DNA of 48,239 nucleotides from JADHUC01 sp964617665 (lineage in GTDB: Bacteria > Planctomycetota > Planctomycetia > Pirellulales > Pirellulaceae): the NCBI GenBank assembly GCA_964617665.1, contig CAZUAH010000036.1, positions 1 through 48,239 of the forward strand, in the 5' to 3' direction. Shown here in pieces: positions 18,572 through 26,990 of this stretch. How positions within the stretch are numbered: the first letter of the stretch is position 1; every line of letters begins with the position of its first letter. Below the pieces are notes generated by a model. It did not search any database. It had not been told where the DNA came from and saw only the letters and a program-made list of their open reading frames with translations. A program made the translations under genes and the position numbers.

Positions 18572-19945
18572 TCATGGAACGCCTTCCACGGCATCTGCAC
18601 TCGGCTTTGACTTCAAGCCCGCGGTGTTGACGGCAATTACACGGTAGGTGTGTTTCTTGCCGGTTTCGACTTTTGTGTCGATGAAGTGCATGGCCACGAG
18701 CGGTTGCGTGGGCGTGTCGCTGTACTGCAGGTTCTGAAAGATGGGGCGACCGAACCGGTTCTTGCCCTGTTCGGGCACGTTGGCCAGAAACTGACCGTCA
18801 CGCTCGATGATGAAGCGGGCCAGTCCGCTCTCCAAGTCCGCCTCGGCCTGCCAACTCAGTTCGTCACCCGCGACTCGCAGGTTCGTGGGCGCGGGTGGCG
18901 GTGTGGTGTCCGATACCGCGGTGTCTTTGACGTATTGCATCCAGGCTCGCGCGACCGACTCGTTCGGCAGCCATGCCGCCTTCAGAGAATCACCGGCAAA
19001 CTGCACGGCGGGGACCGCTTCGAAACCGATTGGGCTGGCAAGCCACGCACGATCCGTCGGCATGGCTTTGAGCGGATCGCCGCTGGCCTTCGGCAGTCGA
19101 GCACTCAGGCACGCATCCAGCCACGGGATGGCGAAGTAGCGTTGATTGCCACATTCGTGCGCCGTCAGCGGATCGACGGCCACGCAGATAAACCCACCTT
19201 TCTGACGCACCGCGTTGAAAAAGACTTCATTCGCAGGCCACACCCCGGCAAAGCGACCATCCTTGACCGTCACGCCTTCTTTCGTTCCTAGATTGCACAT
19301 CACGGGCACTGTGAGCGCGGCATCCGGCACGGTGTGAGCCTTGATCGAGGGACGCTCCGGATTCGGTTCCAGTAGCGGCACGCCCGAGCGCAGCCACGCC
19401 GCAGCAACACGTTCCGGATGAAGCAGCACCATTCCTCCCGCCCAGTGACCACCGCCGCTGTGTCCCCATAGCGCCCACGGAACCGTGGCCAACTCAGGAT
19501 GTCCTGATTTCTCGCCCAGATCGACCAGGCACATCCGGAACGCGGCGTCGGAACCATTTCGCGGATCGCACCACATCTGACAGTCAGCCTTGCCCGGTTG
19601 CTCGTAAGCCGGCGCCAGCAAGGCACAGCCATGCTTCTTCGCCAGTGCCTGCCAGTGCAGATCGTAGGCGCCCGTCAGTCCCGACCTGCACGATCCCTCG
19701 CCGCAGCCATGCTGATGCACGATCACTCCGCGCAGCGACCTGACGTCCGCTGGAACCCAGACGGTGTAGTTGACCGGATAGACAAGCTCGCCCGGTTCGG
19801 TCGATGCCTCGTAGCGCACGCGGTAATACGGCGGCTCTGCCGGCGGAAAAACGTCGTACGGCGGCTGCTGAGCATCGGCGGACGTAGCAAGGGCAACGAG
19901 TAGAAACAGGATGGCCCCAAGGGCTCTTAGCATTGTTTGAAACAT
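18572..19945 (-). CDS. secreted alpha/beta hydrolase with C-terminal Fn3-like domain
   Basis: 457 residues with a signal peptide (LGAILFLLVALATSADA). The alpha/beta-hydrolase body (about 45-335) has the nucleophile elbow GHSGGG, with Ser163, and an early HQHGCGEG segment in the oxyanion region. The family members that this resembles are esterases or peptidases of unclear substrate; an accessory glycan esterase is one option. The C-terminal 110 residues (PAPTNLRVAGDELSWQAE ... YRVIAVNTAGLKSKP) read as a fibronectin type III module. It is the first gene of the minus-strand unit with GH127 and GH36 (57-base gap), which suggests a shared extracellular polysaccharide target. Confidence 0.8.
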   Translation of the reverse strand: MFQTMLRALGAILFLLVALATSADAQQPPYDVFPPAEPPYYRVRYEASTEPGELVYPVNYTVWVPADVRSLRGVIVHQHGCGEGSCRSGLTGAYDLHWQALAKKHGCALLAPAYEQPGKADCQMWCDPRNGSDAAFRMCLVDLGEKSGHPELATVPWALWGHSGGGHWAGGMVLLHPERVAAAWLRSGVPLLEPNPERPSIKAHTVPDAALTVPVMCNLGTKEGVTVKDGRFAGVWPANEVFFNAVRQKGGFICVAVDPLTAHECGNQRYFAIPWLDACLSARLPKASGDPLKAMPTDRAWLASPIGFEAVPAVQFAGDSLKAAWLPNESVARAWMQYVKDTAVSDTTPPPAPTNLRVAGDELSWQAEADLESGLARFIIERDGQFLANVPEQGKNRFGRPIFQNLQYSDTPTQPLVAMHFIDTKVETGKKHTYRVIAVNTAGLKSKPSADAVEGVP

Positions 19946-20167
19946 AGAAATGGTCCTGATTGAAAACTACTGCTATCCGTTCTTCAGCGTTCGTAAGGCC
20001 AGTTCCGACCGGCCAATCAGTTTCGCTGTCCAACTAGGGCGGTCGTGGTTGTGCTTGAGATTATAGCAGGAGCACCGATGGCTCGCTCCACACTGCTCTT
20101 GGCAGGTTGAAGATCGTGATGCGCTTGACCAAACTGTATGCAACTCAATCCATAGGAAAACAATGAC

Positions 20168-21451
20168 ATGAACAGATTCTTCACATTAGCTTTTTGTGGC
20201 CTTCTCATCACCGCTGGCAACGTATTTGCCCAGCAGATCAAACCGCCATTCACGATCGAACAAACCGTTGCCACGCAGGGATTTGATGGCAAAATGTGCT
20301 GGGTCCATGCCCGGGCCGGCGCGATTCCCGCGGTGGGAGAATCCCATCCCACGGTCGTGATGACGCTACAGAAACTTCAACTCTCCGGCTCCGATGTTTT
20401 CTATGCGCTGAATGAAATGCGCACGTTGGACGGCGGGAAAACCTGGTCCAAGCCCGTCGAGCACCAATCCTTTGCCAGGGTCCCGTTCGCGTTCGACGAG
20501 CACAAAGATCTGGAAATCACGGTGTGCGACTTCTGGCCGAAATGGCATGCAAAGACCGGGAAGCTGCTCGGGACTGGGCACACGGTCGTTTACGAGAACA
20601 ACAGGGTGCGTCACGTCCGCCCGCGGGGGACCGCCTATGCCGTCTACGATCCGGAAAACGCAACCTGGTCGCCGTGGCGGACGATCGAGATGCCTGCCGA
20701 CGCGAAGTTCGGCAACGCCGGCGCCGGCTGCGTGCAGCGGCTCGATTTAGCAAATGGCGAGATTCTGCTGCCGGTCTATTTCAAGGAGATCGGCAAGAGA
20801 CAATACGCGACGACCGTCTTGCGATGCGAGTTCGATGGCGAGACGCTCCGATATCGCGAACACGGGAGCGAACTGACCGTGCCGGTGAAACGCGGACTCT
20901 GCGAACCTTCGCTGACAGAATTCGGTGGCCGCTATTATCTGACGATACGCAATGACGATCACGGCTACATTTCGGTCAGCGAAGGTGGCGGTTCCTTGAA
21001 GTTCTCCGAGCCGAAGAAGTGGACCTTCGACGACGGGTCGAACCTCGGCAATTACAACACACAGCAGCACTGGGTGCGTCATCCGAAACACGGGCTGTGG
21101 CTCGTTTACACGCGGCGGGGTGCGAACAACGATCACGTGATGCGCCATCGCGCGCCCTTGTTCATCGCAAAGATTGACTTGGAGAGACTCCACATTATTC
21201 GAGCGAGCGAACAGATTCTGGTTCCTGAAAAAGGGGCGCGACTCGGAAACTTCGGCGTCACCGAAATCAGCGAAGACGAAACGTGGGTGACCGCCGCCGA
21301 GTGGATGCAGGCACCCGGCCCGAACTACCACGACCCGAAACCGCTCATCGCCCGCGGCGCCGACAATCGCGTATGGGTGGCGAAAGTGAAGTGGGTTTCC
21401 GCCGACTCTAGGAAAAGACGGATGTCGATTCCCCGGCCGCGACGCGAATGA
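20168..21451 (+). CDS. secreted sialidase-fold (BNR) protein
   Basis: 427 residues with signal peptide MNRFFTLAFCGLLITAGNVFA. Propeller features include one good Asp box (TLDGGKTWSKP near residue 88) and blade-like repeats (LCEPSLTEFGGRYYLTIRNDDHGYISVSEGG). This is the neuraminidase-like superfamily, common in planctomycete secretomes; true sialidase activity is not shown, since the Arg triad cannot be assigned with confidence. AGGA precedes the ATG. It is divergent from the hydrolase-GH127-GH36 unit, so it may share control of that glycan locus. The last dozen residues are very Arg-rich. Confidence 0.8.
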   Translation: MNRFFTLAFCGLLITAGNVFAQQIKPPFTIEQTVATQGFDGKMCWVHARAGAIPAVGESHPTVVMTLQKLQLSGSDVFYALNEMRTLDGGKTWSKPVEHQSFARVPFAFDEHKDLEITVCDFWPKWHAKTGKLLGTGHTVVYENNRVRHVRPRGTAYAVYDPENATWSPWRTIEMPADAKFGNAGAGCVQRLDLANGEILLPVYFKEIGKRQYATTVLRCEFDGETLRYREHGSELTVPVKRGLCEPSLTEFGGRYYLTIRNDDHGYISVSEGGGSLKFSEPKKWTFDDGSNLGNYNTQQHWVRHPKHGLWLVYTRRGANNDHVMRHRAPLFIAKIDLERLHIIRASEQILVPEKGARLGNFGVTEISEDETWVTAAEWMQAPGPNYHDPKPLIARGADNRVWVAKVKWVSADSRKRRMSIPRPRRE

Positions 21452-21509
21452 GGACGACGGTCATCGCAGGAGGCCGGATGATCGATTTCATCATGTCGAC
21501 GAGCCGAGT

Positions 21510-22622
21510 CTACTTTTTCCGAGGAACGGGGACGGTCTGCTTGGAGACGCCCATGCAGATTCGGAATCCGTCGCGGGAGTCGGAATACGAAACGCTAGCG
21601 ATACCCAGTCGAACGGCGCAGCGCGCGTTGCCCGGCACATCAAAGTAGTTGCCGCCGCGGCAAACCGGACGCGACACCGAAAGCTGCTCTTTGCCCTCGT
21701 AGTGAATTTCCTCGTGTCCTCCTTCGGGATCAAAATGATCGAGGACGAACTCCCACACGCCGCCACACATGTCCGCGAGGCCAAAGCCGTTTCGTCCCTT
21801 TTCGCCGTAGTGATCCACCGGAGACAGGAAGGCGAAGCCGTCGCTCCACGGTGCATTCGCCAGAGGCCAGACGGTGTCTCGCCCAGGGAGAAAGTCGACG
21901 GCGGAGATATTGAGCCTGCCCTTGCCTTCCATTAGATCGTCTCCCCACCAGAAGAAATGACTCTCCTGACTTCCGCCGCGGCAGGCGTAGGCCCATTCGG
22001 CCTCGGTGGGCAGCCGGATTTCCAATTCATCAGGTAATCGGCCTGCCTTACGCTCCTTTTCCGTGAGCCAGCGGCAGAAGGCTTTCATGTCCTGGTAGCT
22101 GACGCAGACAACCGGGTAATCGTCCTTCATCGGGATCCCGAAGCCCGGATCGCGCCAGCTCTTGTCCGCCACCGACTCCCACGGATGTTTGATTTTTGTG
22201 CCGTAATAGTATCGATCCCAAGTATGATCAAAGACCTGTGTCATACCGCCAGGCTTTTCCGCATCCGTGACGTAACGCGACTCCTCGGCGAATTGTCGGA
22301 ACTGCCCCCAGGTGACCTCGGTGCGGCCCATCCAAAATCCCTTGCCGACCCGCATTGGTCGTGGCTCGCCCTCGTACTTTTCGCGTACGGTTCCCGGTGC
22401 GGCTCCGCCTTCGATGCCAGTCGCCCACTCCTTCTCCGCTGCCGTGCTACCCATCACGAATTCGCCCGGCGGTATGTAGACCAGTTCGACGCTAACGCCG
22501 TTCCCAAGATCCAGATTCTTCGCGTCCCCCTGTTTCGGCTCATCAGCAAGGGCGGGGGAGATGGAAAACAAGGAGAGGAACGCGATCCGTAAGAGCGATT
22601 TGAGGCTTTTGAGCTTTTTCAT
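21510..22622 (-). CDS. secreted SUMF1/FGE-fold protein, probably not a true sulfatase activator
   Basis: 370 residues with signal peptide (LLRIAFLSLFSISPALA). The formylglycine-generating-enzyme fold is clear: LVYIPPGEFVMGS, GFWMGRTEVTWGQFRQF, YPVVCVSYQDMKAFCRWL, RLPTEAEWAYACRGG, NGFGLADMCGGVWEFVLD, and the C-terminal SRDGFRICMG. In FGE the copper-binding cysteines sit just before the RCAAR motif. Here that stretch reads GGNYFDVPGNARCAVR and both are missing, so it more likely belongs to the EgtB/PvdO-like or carbohydrate-associated SUMF1 relatives common in planctomycetes. No sulfatase gene is in the window. AGGA precedes the ATG. Confidence 0.88.
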   Translation of the reverse strand: MKKLKSLKSLLRIAFLSLFSISPALADEPKQGDAKNLDLGNGVSVELVYIPPGEFVMGSTAAEKEWATGIEGGAAPGTVREKYEGEPRPMRVGKGFWMGRTEVTWGQFRQFAEESRYVTDAEKPGGMTQVFDHTWDRYYYGTKIKHPWESVADKSWRDPGFGIPMKDDYPVVCVSYQDMKAFCRWLTEKERKAGRLPDELEIRLPTEAEWAYACRGGSQESHFFWWGDDLMEGKGRLNISAVDFLPGRDTVWPLANAPWSDGFAFLSPVDHYGEKGRNGFGLADMCGGVWEFVLDHFDPEGGHEEIHYEGKEQLSVSRPVCRGGNYFDVPGNARCAVRLGIASVSYSDSRDGFRICMGVSKQTVPVPRKK

Positions 22623-22932
22623 TGCATACGTCCTAGCGTTGAATGGTGAGGCAGTATGAGTGCTTTGTAGTCCTGGCTTGTATCATACACGCGCCGTGGG
22701 TGCATCTTCGTGCCTGGGGCTGGAAGCGCCAGCTACTTTTTGGTTGCGGTCGAAGGCTGCGCTGGGTTGACGACCGAGCAAAACGGTTACATCATTCAAA
22801 CGCGCCGCAAACATGTTTGCAAGTTGCCGAAGTCGACCCCGGCTAAACGAATTCGCGGATCCGTTGTTGTTCGGTGACGCCAATCTGTTTGTTTCGTACT
22901 CCGACTGGATGGATGCGAGAAGGAGACAGCAT
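22623..22932. other. divergent intergenic region with one imperfect hairpin
   Basis: Between the SUMF1 and MepA-like genes. A planctomycete-style palindrome (CTGGGGC tggaa GCGCCAG, about 22714-22732, one mismatch) is the only structure I see. No convincing promoter pair is visible. Confidence 0.4.
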
Positions 22933-24384
22933 ATGCCAACGCGGAAATCCCACAGCCGGACCGTCAGCGGTCTTGCCCTGTTCATGGTGCTGCATGCATC
23001 TGTTAACGCGAGTGCAGCGGGAACTTCCGAATCGCCCCTCGGATTCATAGAAATGCCCGAAGCCAAGAACGGTGAGTGGATACTCAAGTCGCCTTATGGT
23101 TCGGGGAAGGCGTGGGGACGCCCGGAGATGATCCGGTGCCTCCGGCTTGTCTGTGCAGAGTGGCGCCGTCGATATCCCAATGCGCCCACCATTCGAATAG
23201 GCGACATTTCGAAAGCTGACGGAGCACCTTTTCCGCCTCACCGGACGCACACAACCGGATTAGAGGTAGATATCAAGACGCGACCGGAGAACCTCGCTGA
23301 TGTTGACTATCGTGATCAACAGTTGACGTTTGATCTCGCAGAACTCTTCTACACCTTCGGTGCTATCAATATTCTCTACGGTCGCGCTCACAATCTCGAT
23401 GGTCTTCCAATTGTGAAGCTCTACGAGGGACACGACACACATTTCCACGTCGATGTAAATCCCGCCAATGTGCCTCGCGCCGGAGACTGGGTCTTTCTCC
23501 CCCGAGCAACAATCGCCGATGAAGCCCCGTCTTCCGATCGGAATCAAGGACGCTCTATCACGCTAGTGTGTGATCTGCTCGGAGTTGCTGCCGAACCCGA
23601 TGGTCAATTGGGTATCGTGCCGCCATCCAGTCTCAACCGTATCACTTTCCAGTTGCAGGACACGCGCAATCCGGGCGCACGCGTATTTACATCTCCGCCA
23701 TTGCAGCCCAATGCAACGGCCGTCAGCACGCAAGTGAGATTGGCCCAGGGATGTGCTTACCGCTGGCGACTCCAGATTGTGACACAGAAAGGGCGACGAC
23801 AAGAATCCTGCTGGTTTCTCCTCGGTACTTCGCAGACCAACGAATCAAAGCCCACTCTCACGGTTGAGCAACGCCAACCGGTTCAAATCCCGCTGCATTT
23901 CACCGTTCTAACACGGAACCCATACGCTCGTGGACGCACGACACCACAATACCTTCGCAAGGAGGTCGAAGTTCTGAACAAGGCGTATGCCGAAGCACAT
24001 CCGCAAGACGCACTGTCGTTTGCGTTCAAGTCGGCCTGTACGGTCGGTGAGGCGGAACGGTCCAAGTCCGCGCTGGCCCCCGTAATTGATGCGCAGGAGG
24101 AGTATGACGGGGAATCATGGCGTTCACTCATCAAGGCCTGCCTGAACCCACGGATCGTGGACCCTCATGCAATCAATGTCTTCATTCGAGATGAGTACAG
24201 CAAAGAACGCGGCTTTCGTTCGCGAAGCTGCTGGGTCAAGCGAAACTATAATAGGCCCTACATCCTATTGGACTGGGAACGCACGCTTGACGCTGGTCTG
24301 TTATCTGCAGTGCTTGAGTATCCAGAGAGCGTGACACAGAATCTTAGCCGAAACCCACGGCTTCTCAGGCATGGCGGAGAATAG
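22933..24384 (+). CDS. exported MepA-like murein endopeptidase with large C-terminal extension
   Basis: 483 residues from ATG 22933, preceded by AAGGAGA; the longer frame lacks a signal. The signal peptide is near SGLALFMVLHASVNASA. The LAS-type zinc peptidase domain (about 45-200) shows the first ligand pair in HTTGLEVDI (HxxxxxxD) and the second in HDTHFHVDV, as in penicillin-insensitive murein endopeptidase. This family cleaves D-Ala-meso-DAP cross-links. Residues about 205-483 are not part of MepA: a sandwich-like stretch (NRITFQLQDTRNPGARVF) and an alpha/beta stretch (LNKAYAEAHPQDALSFAFKS ... NPRIVDPHAINVFIRD) that I cannot assign. The context gives no partner. Confidence 0.82.
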   Translation: MPTRKSHSRTVSGLALFMVLHASVNASAAGTSESPLGFIEMPEAKNGEWILKSPYGSGKAWGRPEMIRCLRLVCAEWRRRYPNAPTIRIGDISKADGAPFPPHRTHTTGLEVDIKTRPENLADVDYRDQQLTFDLAELFYTFGAINILYGRAHNLDGLPIVKLYEGHDTHFHVDVNPANVPRAGDWVFLPRATIADEAPSSDRNQGRSITLVCDLLGVAAEPDGQLGIVPPSSLNRITFQLQDTRNPGARVFTSPPLQPNATAVSTQVRLAQGCAYRWRLQIVTQKGRRQESCWFLLGTSQTNESKPTLTVEQRQPVQIPLHFTVLTRNPYARGRTTPQYLRKEVEVLNKAYAEAHPQDALSFAFKSACTVGEAERSKSALAPVIDAQEEYDGESWRSLIKACLNPRIVDPHAINVFIRDEYSKERGFRSRSCWVKRNYNRPYILLDWERTLDAGLLSAVLEYPESVTQNLSRNPRLLRHGGE

Positions 24385-24460
24385 AGAAGACAGACGAAAA
24401 GCGGAAGAAAAGGACAGACGCATTAATGACGCGATGCTCGGTTTCGCGTGGCATGTCTTC

Positions 24461-24550
24461 ATGCCACGAGCCTCGCGTAATGCTCCTGGCGGAATGGTAT
24501 TCCACGTGCTGTATCGTGGCGTCGGTCGAATGCGGTTAGAGAAGGTAGAC
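24461..24550 (+). pseudogene. RAYT (REP-associated IS200-like transposase) N-terminal remnant
   Basis: The reading from ATG 24461 (MPRASRNAPGGMVFHVLYRG, then VGRMRL) is the characteristic start of planctomycete/proteobacterial RAYT transposases. It loses similarity within 30 residues, and no HxH catalytic motif or C-terminus follows. The leader (AAAAGGACAGACGCATTAATG ahead of GGTTTCGCGTGGCATGTC) resembles that of the element at 33838-34100. An open frame from 24371 that overlaps the MepA-like gene is not a separate gene. Confidence 0.6.
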
Positions 24551-25025
24551 CGGACCGATTACAGCGCTGTTCCGGCATCATCAGTATCAACCAGCCTCAC
24601 CATTCATCCCATTGCTGGAGTCCGCTGCGGCGGATCACTTCGCTCCCTGGATCCGGCCTGCGTTGCTGAGCGATTCGAACGACTCTTGTCTAGTCGCCGA
24701 CCAAATTGAAAGCCGAGAGCCTGATCCCGACGAGCCTCCGACCCCGACGTTGCCGGATCACCGGTTGCCGCCACTGGCGATTGCGGGACTGTCCGCCACA
24801 AGAGGCTGACAACGCGCGTCCCTGAGGGAATGTCGGAATGCACAATGGATGGCCAGACTGCTGACCAATCCATGCTCAGTCCAACAAATTGTCGAATCAA
24901 CATTGGTTGATGCGGGAACCGATTTGCGGGGCCAAGCAGCTCTGCTACGCTTGTCCGGACCACACGGGTTGTGGGACAATATCAGGAAGTACTACATCTC
25001 TCCTAGTAAACAGGTGGAGGTCATC
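24551..25025. other. intergenic region without recognised gene
   Basis: About 475 bases after the RAYT remnant. Several short open frames exist but none shows a family signature or ribosome site. The frame that continues upstream of the SHD1 gene to 24849 is not supported as coding. Confidence 0.4.
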
Positions 25026-26738
25026 ATGACGTTTCGACTATGGCTAGTGGCCGGCGTCTGCATGTTGGGGATCGCGGCAGAGGCAGATGGCAGGAAGTGG
25101 CGAGCTCGGGTCGGCGATTTCCAGACGGAGGCCGAATTCGTGGAAACTCGCGGGGACATGGTTGTCTTGAAGCGTGCCGACGGAATAGTCATTCAAGTGC
25201 CTTTGGAGAAACTTTGCGAAGACGACGTTCGTTACATCGAACAGTTGCAGAACAGATCGACCGATAACGCAGCACCGTTTCGATACGGTTTCAAACCGGG
25301 CGTAACCTACAACTACGCGTACCGCCTGGGTGCACGGCTTGGCAAAGATCAAAAGGATGGTTTCCTGGTCTACGGCGGTGTCTCATACACTATGCTCCCT
25401 GCCGACGGTGCGACCGATTCCTCTGCCGTGAGCAAATTCGATGTCACCTATTCGGGCAGCCACTACATGAAAGGGTTCGGCAAGTTGAGTACCGGCGACG
25501 CCAGTAGGCTCGCACACATCAGCAAAGTGGAGCATAGTCCGCTGGTCTTCAATTCGCTAGGAGAGTACATCTCCGGCAAGGCCGAAGCCAACGTTCCGTT
25601 CATGTTCTCGCAACTGGCTGAAGTGGCCTTGGACCCGATCGAGGACGGCAAGGACTCCTGGATACGCGAGAATAGGATCAAACTGGTAACGAAGAAGAGC
25701 TCCAGGGGGAGCGATCCCTTTCTGCCCGGCTTTCGTCGGCCTCCCCCGGCTCCTCGCCTCGGACCAAGTCGTGGCCCGAACTCGATACGACGTCCATCTC
25801 CGCGCGATCCGTTTTCTAGAAGATCCGGAAGCGGTTCCACGAGCGTCGAATCCGAGGAGGCAGCCACGGAGCGTTATGAGTATCGTTGGGGAGAGGTCGT
25901 CGACAACGAACAGAAGTTGCACCGCCATTACGTATTGAAATCGGCGGACGGAGAATTCCAGGCCGAACACACTTCGGTGATCGTAATGGATCGAGTCCAG
26001 CGAATCCCGCTCCGCATGGATGGCAAAGGCGCGATCACCATCACGTCGGACAACATCACGGTGAAACTCCCGATCAAGATGGCCTATCATCGGACCGACG
26101 CCAACGCTTGGCGGGTGAGTGCGTATAACCGGCCGATCCCGGATCTGTTCGTGAAGCTTGACGAGGCGAAATCTCGGGAGTTCCGCGACAAGATGCGAAA
26201 CGGCACGCCGAATCAACGACGCGACTTGATGTACTACATCAAGGGATTCGAGCCAGCGGAATACCGAGCGGAAATCGCCGCCGCCATCGCCAAGGCACTC
26301 GGAAGCGACGATTTCTGGCAACGGTACGCCGCTGCCCAGTCCATCCGTCGCTGGGGAACGGAGAAGGAAGCTTTGGCCGTCCTGGAGGCCGTGAAACGCG
26401 GTGGCGAGGGAGAGTACTACAACTGGGTCCTGGTTGCTGCGGGCAGATTCCCATCGGCCGAAGCCGCGGAAGCCGTGGCTGCAGCGTTTCCCAAGAATCT
26501 CGAACCAGCGACCGCCGCTTTGATCGAGATGGGCCCGGTTGCCGAAGACGCTACCATCAAGCTCGCTGCTTCCAGCGATGGCAATGTCCGCAGATACGCC
26601 GCGGCCATATTGGGAAAAATCGGTACGGAGAAAAGTCTGGCGGTTCTCTCGAAGCTCAAGTCAGACGATTATGCGCCTGCGAAGACAAGTGCGGAGAAAG
26701 CCTACGGTTTCCTCCAAGCGCGCATGGACAATCCGTAA
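25026..26738 (+). CDS. secreted SHD1-domain protein with HEAT-like repeats
   Basis: 570 residues from ATG 25026, preceded by GGTGGAGG. It has a short signal peptide (LWLVAGVCMLGIAAEA). An SHD1 (SLA1 homology 1) domain lies at about 21-75 (RKWRARVGDFQTEAEFVETR ... VPLEKLCEDDVRYIEQL), a hallmark of planctomycete exported proteins. A middle domain (about 85-220 and 275-400) is unassigned and split by a Pro/Arg/Ser-rich linker (about 225-265). The C-terminal third (about 420-565) is helical with HEAT/PBS-like repeats (QRYAAAQSIRRWGTEKEALAVLE, VRRYAAAILGKIGTEKSLAVLSKL). The role is probably protein or surface binding, and no enzyme motif is seen. Confidence 0.82.
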   Translation: MTFRLWLVAGVCMLGIAAEADGRKWRARVGDFQTEAEFVETRGDMVVLKRADGIVIQVPLEKLCEDDVRYIEQLQNRSTDNAAPFRYGFKPGVTYNYAYRLGARLGKDQKDGFLVYGGVSYTMLPADGATDSSAVSKFDVTYSGSHYMKGFGKLSTGDASRLAHISKVEHSPLVFNSLGEYISGKAEANVPFMFSQLAEVALDPIEDGKDSWIRENRIKLVTKKSSRGSDPFLPGFRRPPPAPRLGPSRGPNSIRRPSPRDPFSRRSGSGSTSVESEEAATERYEYRWGEVVDNEQKLHRHYVLKSADGEFQAEHTSVIVMDRVQRIPLRMDGKGAITITSDNITVKLPIKMAYHRTDANAWRVSAYNRPIPDLFVKLDEAKSREFRDKMRNGTPNQRRDLMYYIKGFEPAEYRAEIAAAIAKALGSDDFWQRYAAAQSIRRWGTEKEALAVLEAVKRGGEGEYYNWVLVAAGRFPSAEAAEAVAAAFPKNLEPATAALIEMGPVAEDATIKLAASSDGNVRRYAAAILGKIGTEKSLAVLSKLKSDDYAPAKTSAEKAYGFLQARMDNP

Positions 26739-26990
26739 CCGCCGCCATGGGAAGAAGAGGACACAGACGCATCTATCCGTTGGTCACTCCTTCTCGGCAC
26801 GATCGCGTGGCCGGAGGATCGTAGGCCGCATCAAGCTCGCACAGCGCATTGCCGCAACAGCGCAAACGTAATCGAGATAGTATGCCATAACTTACACGGC
26901 GTGATCTCAGAATAGCGACCGCAGCTCCGGCACCACCGGCGTTTGCTCGGTCCGGCCTACAGATTCATGGACAATCCGCGTTTTGCAGCG
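26739..26990. other. convergent gap with no recognised feature
   Basis: About 250 bases between the converging SHD1 and sialidase-like genes. No gene or strong hairpin recognised. Confidence 0.35.

Noticed and set aside
22683..23087. Minus-strand frame of 134 residues
   Set aside because: It overlaps the signal peptide and start of the MepA-like gene and has no family features.
24371..24709. A 112-residue gene overlapping the MepA-like stop
   Set aside because: Only the part from 24461 resembles anything (a RAYT start), and similarity ends within 30 residues; treated as a pseudogene fragment.
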